A DNA stretch of 64,000 nucleotides, taken from the NCBI GenBank assembly GCA_963763325.1, contig CAVXOL010000019.1:124001-188000 (forward strand), written 5' to 3'. This document shows, piece after piece, positions 9,504 to 18,845 of this stretch; position 1 is the stretch's first letter; each line of letters begins with the position of its first letter. A model generated the notes under the pieces. That model saw only the letters and a list, made by a program, of their open reading frames with translations, searched no databases and had not been told where the DNA came from. Both the position numbers and the translations under genes were made by a program. Source of the DNA: JBBECJ01 sp963763325 (GTDB lineage Bacteria > Chloroflexota > Chloroflexia > Thermomicrobiales > CFX8).

Positions 9504-9552
9504 CTCTCCCGACACACCGGCATTGGGTACATGCACCAGATTAGGTGACTTC

Positions 9553-10605
9553 ATGACGCTTAACATCGTTGCAGACGACGGCCAGTCAGGCGCCACGCCG
9601 AGTGAATCAGCGTCGCGTGAGTTCATGACGGTCGTCGGTCTGTTCGAGGATCTCATCGACGCCCGCCAGGCCCTGACGGCGCTCACCAGGGATGGCTGCC
9701 CACGCGAGTCGGTGTCGATGCTGGTGCGCGACCTGAAGGCGGACGAGGGTGGGCCGGCGCAGCGGCACGGAGCGGTCGCAAAGGCAGTCGAGGAAGCAGA
9801 TCTCAACGGGCACAGTCGCTGGTTGCTGGGGCTGGCATCTATCATTGTGCCGCAACGGGGGACGTTCCTGGTTGCCGGGCCAATTGGCGCGGCGCTGGCG
9901 TCCGTCTCACTCGACGACGATGACGCTCGCGACGCAGCGTTGACGAGCATTCTGAATGACTTTGGGTTCAGCGATGACGAAGGCGCCTACATCGAAAGCA
10001 GGTTGCTTGTCGGCGCGATGTTCGTCGCGATCACATCCAACTCCTCATCGACACTGACTTCCGCGCGGAACGTGATGTCCAATAACAACGCTGTCCACAT
10101 CGGCTCTGCAACGACGTTAGCCGACGTTGCGGACTCCGCAATGGATCTGCTGGTATCGCCTCCCGAGGTGTATAGCACGAGCGATGTCGTCGTTACCGAC
10201 GCAGTCGCACCGCTGCACACCCTCATCAATGGGAAACTGGGTGCGGAGTGGGCGCTGTCGATGAAAGGCACGCGCGTCGTCGACCTTGATGGTGCCGAAT
10301 GCGGCCGGATCGAAAACCTGATCGCCGAGATTACGCATGATGAGCACGCCGAAGCGAGACTCGATCAGGTCCGCTACGTCGTCGTCAGCTTCGGCGGCGT
10401 GCTGGGTATTGGTCGCCATCTGGCGGCCGTACCGATCGAGCACATCACGATCGCAGACGACCCGGCGCAGGTTCAGGTCGCGCGCGAGGTTCTGCACGAC
10501 GCGCCATCGTACGTCTCCGGAGTTCCATTCTCACGACGCGAGGAGCAGGTCGTCTGCGCCTACTTCGGGTGTACACCCTACTGGACCGAGCAGGTCAATC
10601 GCTAA
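9553..10605 (+). CDS. stress-type repeat plus PRC-barrel domain protein
   Basis: A 350-residue soluble protein. Residues about 15-60 (VVGLFEDLIDARQALTALTR) resemble the general-stress (17M/YflT-like) module, and a second hydrophobic alpha/beta stretch ends near 170. Residues about 235-330 form a PRC-barrel: GTRVVDLDGAECGRIENLI, then VRYVVVSFGGVLGIGRHLAA and VPIEHI. Such proteins are usually stress-induced and their biochemical role is uncertain. ATG 9553 follows AGGTGAC. The stop overlaps the convergent DUF362 gene by 4 bp (10602-10605), so antisense interference between the two is possible. Confidence 0.75.
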   Translation: MTLNIVADDGQSGATPSESASREFMTVVGLFEDLIDARQALTALTRDGCPRESVSMLVRDLKADEGGPAQRHGAVAKAVEEADLNGHSRWLLGLASIIVPQRGTFLVAGPIGAALASVSLDDDDARDAALTSILNDFGFSDDEGAYIESRLLVGAMFVAITSNSSSTLTSARNVMSNNNAVHIGSATTLADVADSAMDLLVSPPEVYSTSDVVVTDAVAPLHTLINGKLGAEWALSMKGTRVVDLDGAECGRIENLIAEITHDEHAEARLDQVRYVVVSFGGVLGIGRHLAAVPIEHITIADDPAQVQVAREVLHDAPSYVSGVPFSRREEQVVCAYFGCTPYWTEQVNR

Positions 10606-11525
10606 TGCGCCGACGCCCCTTGAGCCTTGCGGTCTTTGAGGGCGGGAATCTCGAACGGTCGGGAGAGGTCGGGCAACGCGTCGCCAACCAGATTGATTTC
10701 ATCGAGCGAGATCGGCCCATGGCCGGCGGCACGCAGGTATTGCAGGTAGGCGGAGCGGAGCGGGTCAACCCGCATCATGGCGCAGGAAACGATGTCGACA
10801 GCCTGCGCATTCCAGCCAGCGGCGATGGCATTGAGCACGACCGGCTGGCCATCAATGGGATCGCCCAGTTGGGTGCCAACGGTCGCATCGGTGATGGCGA
10901 GGTCGATCGGACGGGCGCGGCAGATGTCGTGGACGACCTCAGAGACTCCAGCACGATGAAATGCGCGGCGGGGCCGACCGTAGAAGCGGGTTGGCGGAAC
11001 GCCGTACATGTTCTTGGCGTGCAACGTGTAGAGACCGTCGGTATGCGTCTTGGGTGGCGTCATACTGACGAACAGATCGGCATCGAGGACGATCTCCGGG
11101 ATCTCCAGCGTAGCGTAGCGTAGCGAGCCGGGGACGGGTGTTGGCCGGGTTGGCGCAGAGTTGAGGTCGAGCAGTTCGACCCCGAGATCGCGCAGGCTCG
11201 CATAGCCGGCTGCTTCAAAGCAGCGGAAAGTGTCGACCATCCCCGGTCCGTCCGCGACGACGATCCGCTGGACATTCGGCGCTTGCTGGCGCAGGAGCCG
11301 GACGAATGCGGCGACGACTGCGACGTCGGTCACGACACCGCTTCCGGAAGGACGTGGAGCGGTCAGATTCGGCTTGATCGTGACGAGGCCGCGTGCCCGT
11401 TCGGCAAGTGACGGCGTCTCGTCGAGCAGTCCAAAGGCGCGCGCAAGGGCGTCATCAACCGACGTCTCAACTCGGGTGAGCGCGACTCGGTACGGTCGCT
11501 GTTGGGCGAAGCTGCTGGAATCCAT
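10602..11525 (-). CDS. DUF362 domain protein
   Basis: A protein of about 307 residues of the DUF362 family, whose members are often fused to or found with iron-sulfur proteins; no Cys cluster is seen here. Recognisable segments are GLVTIKPNLTAPRPSGSG, VVADGPGM and VSMTPPKTHTDGLYTLHAKN, the last matching the family Lys-Thr-His core. ATG 11525 has CGGGA six bases upstream, while ATG 11531 would be too close. It converges with the PRC-barrel gene and shares 4 bp with it. The reaction catalysed is unknown. Confidence 0.8.
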   Translation of the reverse strand: MDSSSFAQQRPYRVALTRVETSVDDALARAFGLLDETPSLAERARGLVTIKPNLTAPRPSGSGVVTDVAVVAAFVRLLRQQAPNVQRIVVADGPGMVDTFRCFEAAGYASLRDLGVELLDLNSAPTRPTPVPGSLRYATLEIPEIVLDADLFVSMTPPKTHTDGLYTLHAKNMYGVPPTRFYGRPRRAFHRAGVSEVVHDICRARPIDLAITDATVGTQLGDPIDGQPVVLNAIAAGWNAQAVDIVSCAMMRVDPLRSAYLQYLRAAGHGPISLDEINLVGDALPDLSRPFEIPALKDRKAQGASAH

Positions 11526-11653
11526 CGGCATTCCCGTTGTTTGACGAGTTGACCGGACCGCGTCTTTCGCGCACCCTTCAGGGGGGCAGCGACTGACGGT
11601 TGCTGGCAACTGGCTGCTGGCTGACAGCCACGTTTCCTGAAAGGATAGACCAG

Positions 11654-12115
11654 ATGACGGAATTGCTCACACCCGGCACCGAGGCGCCGGACTTCACGCT
11701 TCGTTCGGGTGACAACGACGAGGTGACGCTCTCGGCCCTGCGCGGTCAGAAAGTTGTCCTGGCCTTCTACCCGCTCGACTGGAGTCCCGGCTGCCAGAAC
11801 CAGATGGACGCGTTCAGCGCCGGTTGGGACCAGGTGTCAGGGACGGGCGCGCAAGTGTTTGGTATCTCGGTCGATTCGCGCTGGAGCCACAAGGCCTGGC
11901 GTGAGGCCCGCGACCTGAAGATCCCGTTGCTGTCCGATTTCCACCCGAAGGGCGCCGTTGGACAGGCGTACGGCGTTTACAACCCCGAGCGCGGTAACCA
12001 CCGGCGGGTGACCTTCTACATCAACGAGCAGGGCATCATCACAGAGGTCGACGACAAGCCGGCCACAGATGCGTCGGGCGTCGAGGCGGTCTGCAGCGTG
12101 TTGGGGAAGATGTAG
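11654..12115 (+). CDS. peroxiredoxin (thiol peroxidase, redoxin family)
   Basis: A 153-residue AhpC/TSA-family protein that reduces peroxides in the cytoplasm. The active-site pattern P-x3-S-x2-C is present as PLDWSPGC, with peroxidatic C47; GISVDSRWSHKAW and DFHPKGAVGQAYGVY follow. The BCP-type resolving Cys five residues later is absent, and the only other Cys is C147 near the C-terminus, so this is either a one-Cys enzyme or uses C147. ATG 11654 lies downstream of AAAGGA. It stands alone between a divergent DUF362 gene and a co-directional amidase. Confidence 0.9.
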   Translation: MTELLTPGTEAPDFTLRSGDNDEVTLSALRGQKVVLAFYPLDWSPGCQNQMDAFSAGWDQVSGTGAQVFGISVDSRWSHKAWREARDLKIPLLSDFHPKGAVGQAYGVYNPERGNHRRVTFYINEQGIITEVDDKPATDASGVEAVCSVLGKM

Positions 12116-12166
12116 ACGGTCGGGACGGGATCGAGGGCCGCGGCAGTCGATGGGCTGTTCGACGCC

Positions 12167-12199
12167 CCCGAGTCCCGAGTCCCGAGTCCCGAGTCCCGA
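12167..12199. repeat. tandem heptamer array (CCCGAGT) x4
   Basis: Four perfect CCCGAGT units (12167-12194) followed by a partial CCCGA. Intergenic, between the peroxiredoxin and amidase genes. The 7-bp period resembles the short tandem repeats described in cyanobacteria. Confidence 0.9.
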
Positions 12200-12249
12200 T
12201 CCTGTATCATCGATCTACACAGATTCGATGGTCCTGGAAGGGGTTCAAC

Positions 12250-13098
12250 GTGGCAGAGCGTGTGCGAGTGGCGGCCGTCCAGATGTCGGCTGGGGCTGAC
12301 AAGCAGGAAAACATCGAGACCGCGATTGGGCTGATTGAACGCGCGGCAGCGATGGGCGCGACGCTGGTGTCGTTGCCTGAGACCTGGACCTACATGGGCG
12401 ACAGTGCCGGGACGCGCGACAACGGCGAGCCGATTCCAGGTCCGACGACTGAGCGGCTGGCTCAGGCCGCTCGGAAGCACCGGATCTGGCTGCATGGCGG
12501 GTCGATTCTCGAGATTGCACCGGGTGAGCCACGCGTCTTCAATAGCACGGTTGTCATCGACCCGGACGGCAACCTGGCCGGGCAGTACCGCAAGATCCAC
12601 CTGTTCGATGTCTCGATCGGCGACGACGTCATCTCCCAGGAGTCGGCGACCGTCGCGCCGGGAGACGACGTTGTCGTCGTCGATATGGGCGGTGTCAGGC
12701 TTGGCCTGACGATCTGCTACGACCTGCGCTTCCCCGAGCTGTACCGGCTGCTGGCGCTGCAGGGCGCGGAGATCATCGCCGTACCGGCTGCGTTCCACTA
12801 TCACACCGGCAAGGACCACTGGGACGTGTTGCTTCGTGCGCGTGCGATCGAGAACCAGGTCTTCGTCCTGGCGGCTAACGCCTGTGGAAGCCACCCGGGC
12901 GGCTGGAAGTCGCATGGGCGCTCCATGGTCGTCGATCCGTGGGGTGTCGTGCTCGCGACAGCAGGCGACGGGCCGGGCGTCTGCGTCGCGGAGTGTGACC
13001 TGGAGGTGCTGGCGAAGATCCGGCGCGAACTGCCGTCACTCGAGAATCGCCGGCCAAGTGCCTACCGCTGGACAGAAGAGGTCGCGGTTGTCTCGTAG
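12250..13098 (+). CDS. carbon-nitrogen hydrolase (nitrilase/omega-amidase type)
   Basis: A 282-residue cytoplasmic amidase of the nitrilase superfamily. The catalytic triad is visible: SLPETW (E44), YRKIHLFD (K115) and GLTICYDLRFPE (C156). The sequence around the triad, with LHGGSI and NSTVVIDPDG, is nearest the NIT2/omega-amidase and YafV groups that repair or recycle deaminated amides. The GTG start at 12250 has a good AAGGGG. The stop lies 11 bp inside the following lipoprotein gene, so the two are probably translated together. Exact substrate not determinable. Confidence 0.9.
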   Translation: MAERVRVAAVQMSAGADKQENIETAIGLIERAAAMGATLVSLPETWTYMGDSAGTRDNGEPIPGPTTERLAQAARKHRIWLHGGSILEIAPGEPRVFNSTVVIDPDGNLAGQYRKIHLFDVSIGDDVISQESATVAPGDDVVVVDMGGVRLGLTICYDLRFPELYRLLALQGAEIIAVPAAFHYHTGKDHWDVLLRARAIENQVFVLAANACGSHPGGWKSHGRSMVVDPWGVVLATAGDGPGVCVAECDLEVLAKIRRELPSLENRRPSAYRWTEEVAVVS

Positions 13099-13486
13099 AT
13101 CGCTGCGATTTACACGCCCGCTCACAGGAGTTGCGCTGGCTGCCGCGTTGCTGACTGGTGCCTGCTCGATGCCCGAGATACGGAGCGACGACAAGCCGGC
13201 GACGCCGACGACAGAAGCGATCGCGACAGCAGCGACGCCGACTGGCGCAGTGCCGCTGAAGATCGTGACTCCGACGCCGTTCGTGGCCGGCGCGACGACG
13301 ACGGCGGGACAGACTCCGACCGTGCCCGAAGAGAACCCGGACGTCTACGTCGTCCAGGAGAACGACACGCTCTACGGTATCGCGGTCCGCTTCGATGTCG
13401 AGCTTGACGCGCTGATCGCGCTCAACGGACTCTCCGATCCGAACGATATCTGGATCGGGCAGGAGCTGAAGATACCCGGGGAGTAG
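13088..13486 (+). CDS. LysM-domain lipoprotein
   Basis: A 132-residue envelope protein. A basic start and hydrophobic stretch lead to the lipobox LTGAC, so C26 would be lipidated. A Thr/Pro-rich linker (27-85) precedes one LysM domain, YVVQENDTLYGIAVRFDVEL through IWIGQELKIPG, which binds N-acetylglucosamine polymers such as peptidoglycan. The TTG start at 13088 with AGAGG upstream is chosen because it directly precedes the signal peptide; no ATG or GTG is available. It overlaps the amidase gene by 11 bp. Confidence 0.85.
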   Translation: MSRRSLRFTRPLTGVALAAALLTGACSMPEIRSDDKPATPTTEAIATAATPTGAVPLKIVTPTPFVAGATTTAGQTPTVPEENPDVYVVQENDTLYGIAVRFDVELDALIALNGLSDPNDIWIGQELKIPGE

Positions 13487-13556
13487 GCCTCCCCAACCCT
13501 GTCCAGGGGTCGTGGCGAATTGCGACAGGCTAACTGAAATCCGTGCCAGAATGTCG

Positions 13557-13585
13557 TTGACACCACCTCTGGCCACTGGTATGCT
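13557..13585 (+). promoter_or_regulatory. strong sigma70-type promoter for the structured RNA
   Basis: TTGACA (13557-13562), a 17-base spacer, and TATGCT (13580-13585). The -35 is perfect and the -10 matches four of six. Transcription should start near 13592, just ahead of the hairpin at 13602. Confidence 0.75.
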
Positions 13586-13671
13586 TCTCGCGTTGACCCG
13601 TCCCGTGAATTGATTCACGGGTCCGCCCTTAGTGAAGACACCGTTCAGGGCGAAGGAGGTGATGCCAAATC

Positions 13672-13719
13672 ATGAGTAGTCATGGTCTTACGGGCATCGC
13701 CTCGGAGGCGGCCAGCTAG
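13672..13719 (+). CDS. 15-residue small ORF inside the structured RNA
   Basis: ATG 13672 to TAG 13717-13719 encodes MSSHGLTGIASEAAS. Upstream is AAGGAGGTGAT (13653-13663), a full-length match to the usual 16S anti-Shine-Dalgarno and far stronger than any other ribosome binding site in the window. The site can be hidden by pairing with 13693-13701. It may be a leader peptide whose translation sets the RNA fold, or the purine-rich tract may serve another purpose. No run of one amino acid suggests classical attenuation. Confidence 0.4.
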   Translation: MSSHGLTGIASEAAS

Positions 13720-13756
13720 TCTGTCCCCCTTCGGGGTGAATGCCCGAAACACCAGG

Positions 13757-13788
13757 AAGCCGGCCCACAGTGGCCGGCTTTCGTTTTG
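13757..13788 (+). terminator. intrinsic terminator upstream of the HAD phosphatase gene
   Basis: Perfect 9-bp arms AAGCCGGCC (13757-13765) and GGCCGGCTT (13772-13780) with a 6-base loop, followed by TCGTTTTG. It lies 36 bases ahead of ATG 13824, so it either ends the RNA or acts as an attenuator for the next gene. Confidence 0.8.
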
Positions 13789-13823
13789 CCCGGAATCCGG
13801 CAGTTGGGGAGCGAACGAGACAG

Positions 13824-14489
13824 ATGATCGAGGCTGTGCTGTTTGACATGGACGGCGTGCTGGTCGATTCAGAACCGGCGCACCTCGAGGTGACGCGCGA
13901 ATCGCTGCGACACTTCGGCCTGCCACTGCCGGATGACGAAGACTGGGAAGCCGTCTTCTTCGGACGCCCCGACCGGGACGGGCTCGGCGAGTGGTTCCTG
14001 CGCCATCAACTTGCCGGCGATATCGAGGCCGTCATGGCTGACAAACTGGCTCGATTCGAACTGCGCTTCGCTGAACTGGTCACGCCGTTCGAGGACGGGC
14101 AGTGGCTTGCGCGCGAACTGCACCGGCACGGTCTGCCGCTGGCACTGGTCACCGGCGCGCGCCGCGACGAGGCGAACCTGGTCCTGTCTCGCTTCAGCCT
14201 CGGCGACGTGTTCGCCGTCAGCATCAGTTCCGATGAAACGACGCGGGGAAAACCCGATCCACTGCCGTACCTGATGGGCGCCGAGGCACTCGGCGTTTCA
14301 GCGAGTGCGTGCGTGGTGATCGAGGACGCAGTTCCCGGTCTGCGCGCGGCAGAAGCGGCCGGAGCGACGCCAATCGTCGTCGACCGGCTGGGCCGGCCAG
14401 AGCGGTTCATGACGGTCGAGCCGGTCACGCTGCTCGACGAGTGGGTGCTGTCGACAATTCTTGAGATGGCCGGGCTAGCCAGCCGGTAA
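13824..14489 (+). CDS. HAD-superfamily hydrolase (beta-phosphoglucomutase-like)
   Basis: A 221-residue cytoplasmic phosphatase or phosphomutase. Motif I is FDMDGVLVDSEP (nucleophile Asp 8), motif II VTGAR, motif III GKPDPLPY, and motif IV VIEDAVPGLRAAEAAG. The helical cap between residues 15 and 80 is the C1 type seen in beta-PGM and phosphoglycolate phosphatase relatives. ATG 13824 is the only start that places motif I at the N-terminus. It is preceded by the structured RNA and terminator, a likely control point, and overlaps the convergent methyltransferase by 15 bp. Confidence 0.88.
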   Translation: MIEAVLFDMDGVLVDSEPAHLEVTRESLRHFGLPLPDDEDWEAVFFGRPDRDGLGEWFLRHQLAGDIEAVMADKLARFELRFAELVTPFEDGQWLARELHRHGLPLALVTGARRDEANLVLSRFSLGDVFAVSISSDETTRGKPDPLPYLMGAEALGVSASACVVIEDAVPGLRAAEAAGATPIVVDRLGRPERFMTVEPVTLLDEWVLSTILEMAGLASR

Positions 14490-15302
14490 TCCCCAGGTCA
14501 CGCTTCCGACAACATCGAAGGTCACCGTTTCCAGATGGCCGAGTGCCGCGAGCAGTTCGCGCGTCTCGCGGTCGAATGCGTCCGCTGCGTCCGGTGTCAT
14601 CCGGTCGCGAGAGAGGCCGTTGCGCGAGTGCCACGACTCGATGTAGCCGTCGATTGACTGTGTGTGGGTGACTGGCGCGGTCTTCCGGGTGCCACGAACG
14701 GTGAAGAGTTCGCGGCTCGTCAATTCTTCGACGAGATCGTAGGGTTGATAGTCAAGGTTGGTGGTATAGCGCCGGATAATCTCAATGTGATCTTCGCTCC
14801 AGGGAGCGGGTAGTTGGGATCTGCCGACGAGCGCCAGCACGCCGCCTGGAGCCAACACCTCGCGGAAGCGCGGCAGGACGACCGGCCAGTCCATCCAGTG
14901 CAGACTTTCGCCGGCTGTGATGAGCGCGTATGGCGGTTCCAGCGCCGCCGTCTCGATTGGAGCGACCTGCCAGTTCAGGCGTGGATCGTTCCCGCCTGTG
15001 CGCCGCTGACCCTCGGCTACCATCTCGGCGGACAGGTCGATAGCGTCCAGCCGCTCGATCTCCGGGATACCGGCGAGCATCCCAAGCGCGAGGTCGCCGG
15101 TACCGCAGCCGGCGTCGAGGAGAGCGACCCGTCCGCGCGGAAGCAGGTCCGACAGGAGACTGTAGACCTCGCCGGGATACGGCGGCCGGTATCGATATGC
15201 CCGAACGATACTGGCATCTCCGAATTGCGCGCCGTACTGCGGGCCGAGGTGGATTGGCTTTGGAGCGATGCGGTCGGAACCTGTCATCCGCGATCCATCC
15301 AC
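14475..15302 (-). CDS. class I SAM-dependent methyltransferase
   Basis: A 275-residue cytoplasmic methyltransferase. Motif I is VALLDAGCGTGDLALGM near residues 59-75, followed by an acidic motif II (LDAIDLSAEMV) and motif IV (ALITAGESLHWMDW); the last resembles the trans-aconitate/UbiE-like group. The start is at 15302, or ATG 15287 (MTGSDR). Substrate unknown. It converges with the HAD gene with a 15-bp overlap, which is unusual for unrelated genes and suggests a compact genome. Confidence 0.85.
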   Translation of the reverse strand: MDGSRMTGSDRIAPKPIHLGPQYGAQFGDASIVRAYRYRPPYPGEVYSLLSDLLPRGRVALLDAGCGTGDLALGMLAGIPEIERLDAIDLSAEMVAEGQRRTGGNDPRLNWQVAPIETAALEPPYALITAGESLHWMDWPVVLPRFREVLAPGGVLALVGRSQLPAPWSEDHIEIIRRYTTNLDYQPYDLVEELTSRELFTVRGTRKTAPVTHTQSIDGYIESWHSRNGLSRDRMTPDAADAFDRETRELLAALGHLETVTFDVVGSVTWGLPAG

Positions 15303-15362
15303 TAAGATCCAGGACTGACATAAAGTATTGCATCGTCTTCAAGAGACGGAGCAGGAGCCTGG

Positions 15363-16493
15363 TTAGTCGTCCAGTTGGACAGGGAGTCCGTCCGCGTAGC
15401 CAGTCAACTCGACGTATCCGAGGCCGGTGCTCGGGATGCCGCCGATCGTGCCATCGATGAGGACTTCGCCCTCCCAGTAGATCGTGTCGGTACTGGCGGT
15501 CGTGTTGAGCTCCTGATCGGCCATTGACGGGGTAAGGGCGATTGACCAGTCCTCGGTCAGGGAGCTCAATCGTCCAGCGTGAAGGCCAGGTTGCGCCCGT
15601 ATGGGGGCTGGTCCAGGCGTCGGTCGTTGTGACGGCGAAGTCCTCCTGGCTGAGGTTGACCTGCTCGCCGTTGGGGCGGACGAGCGTGCCGTAGGACGTG
15701 ACGAGGTCGCCGTCGGTGTCGCGGACGAGCGAGATGGTGAGGTCGTTTCCGTCATTCATCTGGACTGAGAACCAGTCCCATCCTCCCGCTCCGACGGTAA
15801 TGAAGTTGCCCCATTGGTGGTCGAACCAGGCCTCTCCGGTGACCGAAAGCGGCACTCCGTCGACGGACAGCGTGCCAGTCACATCGATCCGCGTTCGCGA
15901 GTAGTAGTACGAGCCACCCGAGGCGCCGAAGTCGACGTAGCCGATCTCGTCGTGAAGGGCGGGAGGCTTGGTTGAAGAGAGTTGCAGGTCGATCGCGTAG
16001 CGGTCCATCTCGGCGACGAGCGCATCCTCTCCGAGCGCGCCGCGCATCGTCCAGCCATCGAGGTCGAAGGAGAAGCCGGCGTCAGTCTCACGGATTGCGT
16101 CAGCTCCGACCTTCTCGGAGTAGGCGAACTCGTCGTCAGCACTGTTGGTGATGGCGAAGTGGCTGGCGTAATAGGGGGGAACGCACCACGCAGCGCCTGG
16201 AAGATGACGTACTCGAAGCCGTAGCGGGTGCCGTCCTCGGTAACAAGGTGGCCGGTGTAATACCACCACTCGGTCAGCATATCGTGTGGGGCTTCATCGT
16301 TCGGAAACTGGACCGGCTCGATCGCAGCGGTCGGCGTGAGGTAGGCAGCAGCGGCGCTGGTCGGCGTTGGAGCAGTTGACGCTGGCGCCGGATCGACCGA
16401 CGAACCGCAGGCGGTGAGGAGCAACGTGGCGAGGACGACGGCCAGTACAAAAACGCACGTTGCCGACGATGACTGCATCGCTTGCCCTGTCAT
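15363..16493 (-). pseudogene. lipocalin-like / carotenoid 1,2-hydratase (CrtC/AttH-type) lipoprotein, frameshifted
   Basis: Three frames are needed. The N-terminal frame has a lipoprotein signal (LLLTAC) and TEWWYYTGHL, a CrtC/AttH signature; the middle frame has GEAWFDHQWGNF; the last has TPSMADQEL and GYVELTGYADG. The first break is at a C-run (16174-16179): seven Cs instead of six restore AFPPYYASHF. The second lies near 15560. All domain motifs survive, so this may be an intact gene with sequence errors. Enzymes of this type are extracytoplasmic hydratases or lipid-binding lipocalins. It follows the MMPL exporter gene closely, suggesting joint export or lipid handling. Confidence 0.75.
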
Positions 16494-16534
16494 CCTGAGC
16501 AATCGAGGATTTGGCGACCGTGTTCCTGACACGT

Positions 16535-18749
16535 TCAATGCTCGAACTCCCGTTCAGGTAGCAGGCGGCGGATCGGGGTTGGGAGCCACCAGTTGATGTC
16601 GCCGAGCAGGCGCATTGTGGCCGGCACGAGCAGGGCACGGACGATGGTGGCGTCGAGGAGGACAGCGATCGCGATGCCGAGGCCGAGCGCCTTGACAAGG
16701 ACGATCTCGGCCGAGACGAACGAAGTCGTGACAACGACGACGATCAGGGCGGCGCCGGTGATGATCCGTCCGCTACTCTGGAGACCCCGCGCGACGCTGG
16801 CGCGGTTGTCGTGCGTCTCCAGCCACGCCTCGCGCACGCGTGAGAGGAGAAACACCTCGTAGTCCATGCTGAGTCCGAAGAGAACGCAGAACATCAGGAT
16901 CGGCAGCGATGCCTCGACGTAGCCAAGCGGCTCGAAGCCCAGCAGGCCGGCGAAGTGACCATCCTGGAAGATGAAGACGAGTGCGCCATATGACGCGCCG
17001 ATCGAGAGGATGTTCATGCCAATCGCCTTGAGAGGCAGGATCACCGAACGGAAAAGGAAGAGCAGGACGATGTAGGTGGTGACAATGATCAGCGCGGCGA
17101 CCGGTGGGAACTCGGCGTACATCTCATCGACGACATCGACGATCTCGGCCGTTCCCCCGTCAACCAGCATCGCGTAGTCACCGCCGACGTCGTAGGCGCG
17201 GATGTCGGCCAGCAGCGCCTTCGACTTGTCGTCTCCGGCAAGGCCGCGAGTGTAGAGCAGGACGGCGGTGGCATTGTCACTGGCCAGTTCACGGTAGTTC
17301 GTCGCGACATAGCGGTCAGGGATGGCCGTAGGATCGTCGTAGAGCACCTGGTACTGTGCCAGCGAGATGCGCGGATCGAGGGTGACGAGGCTATCGATCC
17401 GGACGACTCGCTCGTCGGCGGCGAAATGGCGTGTAAAAGCGTAGAGGGCGGTCAGGTTCTCCGGCGAGGTGACCGGGCCGTCACTCTCGAAGGCGATGAC
17501 GATTGGCGAGATCTCGCCGCTGCCGAACTCGCGGCGGAGCGTCTCGAATCCCTGGCGCGATTCGACCCGTAGCGGCAGGATCGTCGCGTCCGGCGAGGAC
17601 ACCTTCACGTTGAAGAACGGCAGTCCGAGTCCGAGCAACAGCAGCAGTGTGGGTATGAAGACCAGCCAGGGATGTGCCATTACCCAGGTCGCGAGGCCGT
17701 GCCAGAAACCCGCGTCTGCGCGCTCCGGACGCGCGGGAATGATGCGGAGTCGATCAATGCGAGTGCCAACGACGCCGAGGACGGCTGGAAGCAAGCGTCA
17801 GGGCGCCGATGACGGCGACGAGGACGACGAGCGCGCCCGCAATGCCGACCGAGCGCAGGAACATGAAGTCGAACATGACCAGTCCTGAGAGACCGATCAG
17901 GACGGTCAGGCCGGAGAAGAAGACGGCCCGTCCAGCCGTCCCAGTCGTCACGGCGACAGCCTCCGGAACCGGACGACGGCTCAGTTCCTCGCGGAAGCGG
18001 CTGGTCATGAAGAGCGAGTAGTCGATCGCGAGGCCAAGGCCGAGCATCGTCGTCAGGTTGAGGACGAAGATCGACATATCAACCACACCGGCGACAACGA
18101 AGACAAGGCCGAGGACAGCCGCGACCGACAGACCTCCGACGACGAGCGGAACGAGTGCGCCAACGACCGAGCCGAACACGAGCAGCAACGCCAGCAGCGC
18201 GAAGGGGATCGCGATCGCCTCGGCCCGGCGCAGGTCCTGCTCGGAGATGCGCTCGACATCCTCGTAGAAGGCCGGCGCACCGGCCAGCGTGACATCGAGT
18301 TCTGTCTCTGCCAGCCGCTCGCGGACCTCAGGCATCAGCCGTTGCGACTCTTCTGGCGATGGCGCGAGGCGGATCAGCGTGTATGCCGTCCTGCCATCGG
18401 TCGAGATCTGGCGTGGGTTGTCGATGAAGCTGACGACGCTGGTGACTTCCGGCATCTCGACAACACCGGCGAGTGCGGCTTGCGCCTGGGCAGCGAACTC
18501 CGATTCGGTGGCGGAGAGGTCATCCGACTCGAAGATGATAACGAGGACGGAAGAGGAGAACGACGGGATTTCTGCTTCAAGCAACGCCCGCGCACGAGCC
18601 GACTCGATATTCGGGTTCGAGAAGCCACCGACTTCCAGCACCGACGGCAGGCGCAGGATGAACGGTGCGGAGACGACGCAGGCGAGGAGCCAGGCGGCGA
18701 TAACCAGCCGCCGGTGCGTATATGCGAGACGACCGAGCCTGTAGAACAT
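16535..18749 (-). pseudogene. MMPL-family RND transporter, single frameshift
   Basis: About 735 residues in two frames. The N-terminal half has YRLGRLAYTHRRLVIAAWL, an extracytoplasmic loop and helices including LGLGLAIDYSLFMTSRFREE. The C-terminal half repeats the layout with FGLSMDYEVFLLSRVREAW. These are the two MMPL/RND helix-4 motifs with Asp residues for proton coupling. The frames meet at 17793-17794, where one extra base splits GALTL from LPAVLGVVGTRID; removing it restores the protein. Such exporters carry lipids or drugs. It lies just upstream of the CrtC-like lipoprotein gene, so the two may work together. Confidence 0.85.
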
Positions 18750-18845
18750 TCCACCCTGATCTGAACGCTAGCGTGTCGCGCTATCGCGCGCCGTCGTGAT
18801 GACGCAGGTTACGCGCCGCGCCTTCTACATTAACAATGCGGTACA

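Larger units (their letters stand above)
13592..13788 (+). ncRNA. structured leader / regulatory RNA with alternative pairings
   Basis: The transcript runs from the promoter at 13557 to an intrinsic terminator at 13757-13788. Pairings I can see: CCCGTGAA/TTCACGGG (13602-13621), CGCCCT/AGGGCG (13624-13652), CATGA/TCATG (13671-13684), GCCT/AGGC (13699-13709) and CCCC/GGGG (13726-13736). GGCATCGCC (13693-13701) can pair either with GGTGATGCC (13658-13666), covering the ribosome binding site, or, as CGGGCAT (13691-13697), with ATGCCCG (13740-13746). These are mutually exclusive, as in a switch. It precedes a HAD phosphatase gene. I do not recognise it as a known class. Confidence 0.6.

Noticed and set aside
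12167..12199. The tandem CCCGAGT array as a CRISPR fragment
   Set aside because: Units are 7 bp with no spacers, and no cas gene is present in the window.
14782..16269. A single 495-codon frame spanning the lipocalin-like gene and part of the methyltransferase
   Set aside because: Only residues from about 15560 to 16180 match the lipocalin family; the remainder is out of frame with the real methyltransferase and arises from a frameshift.
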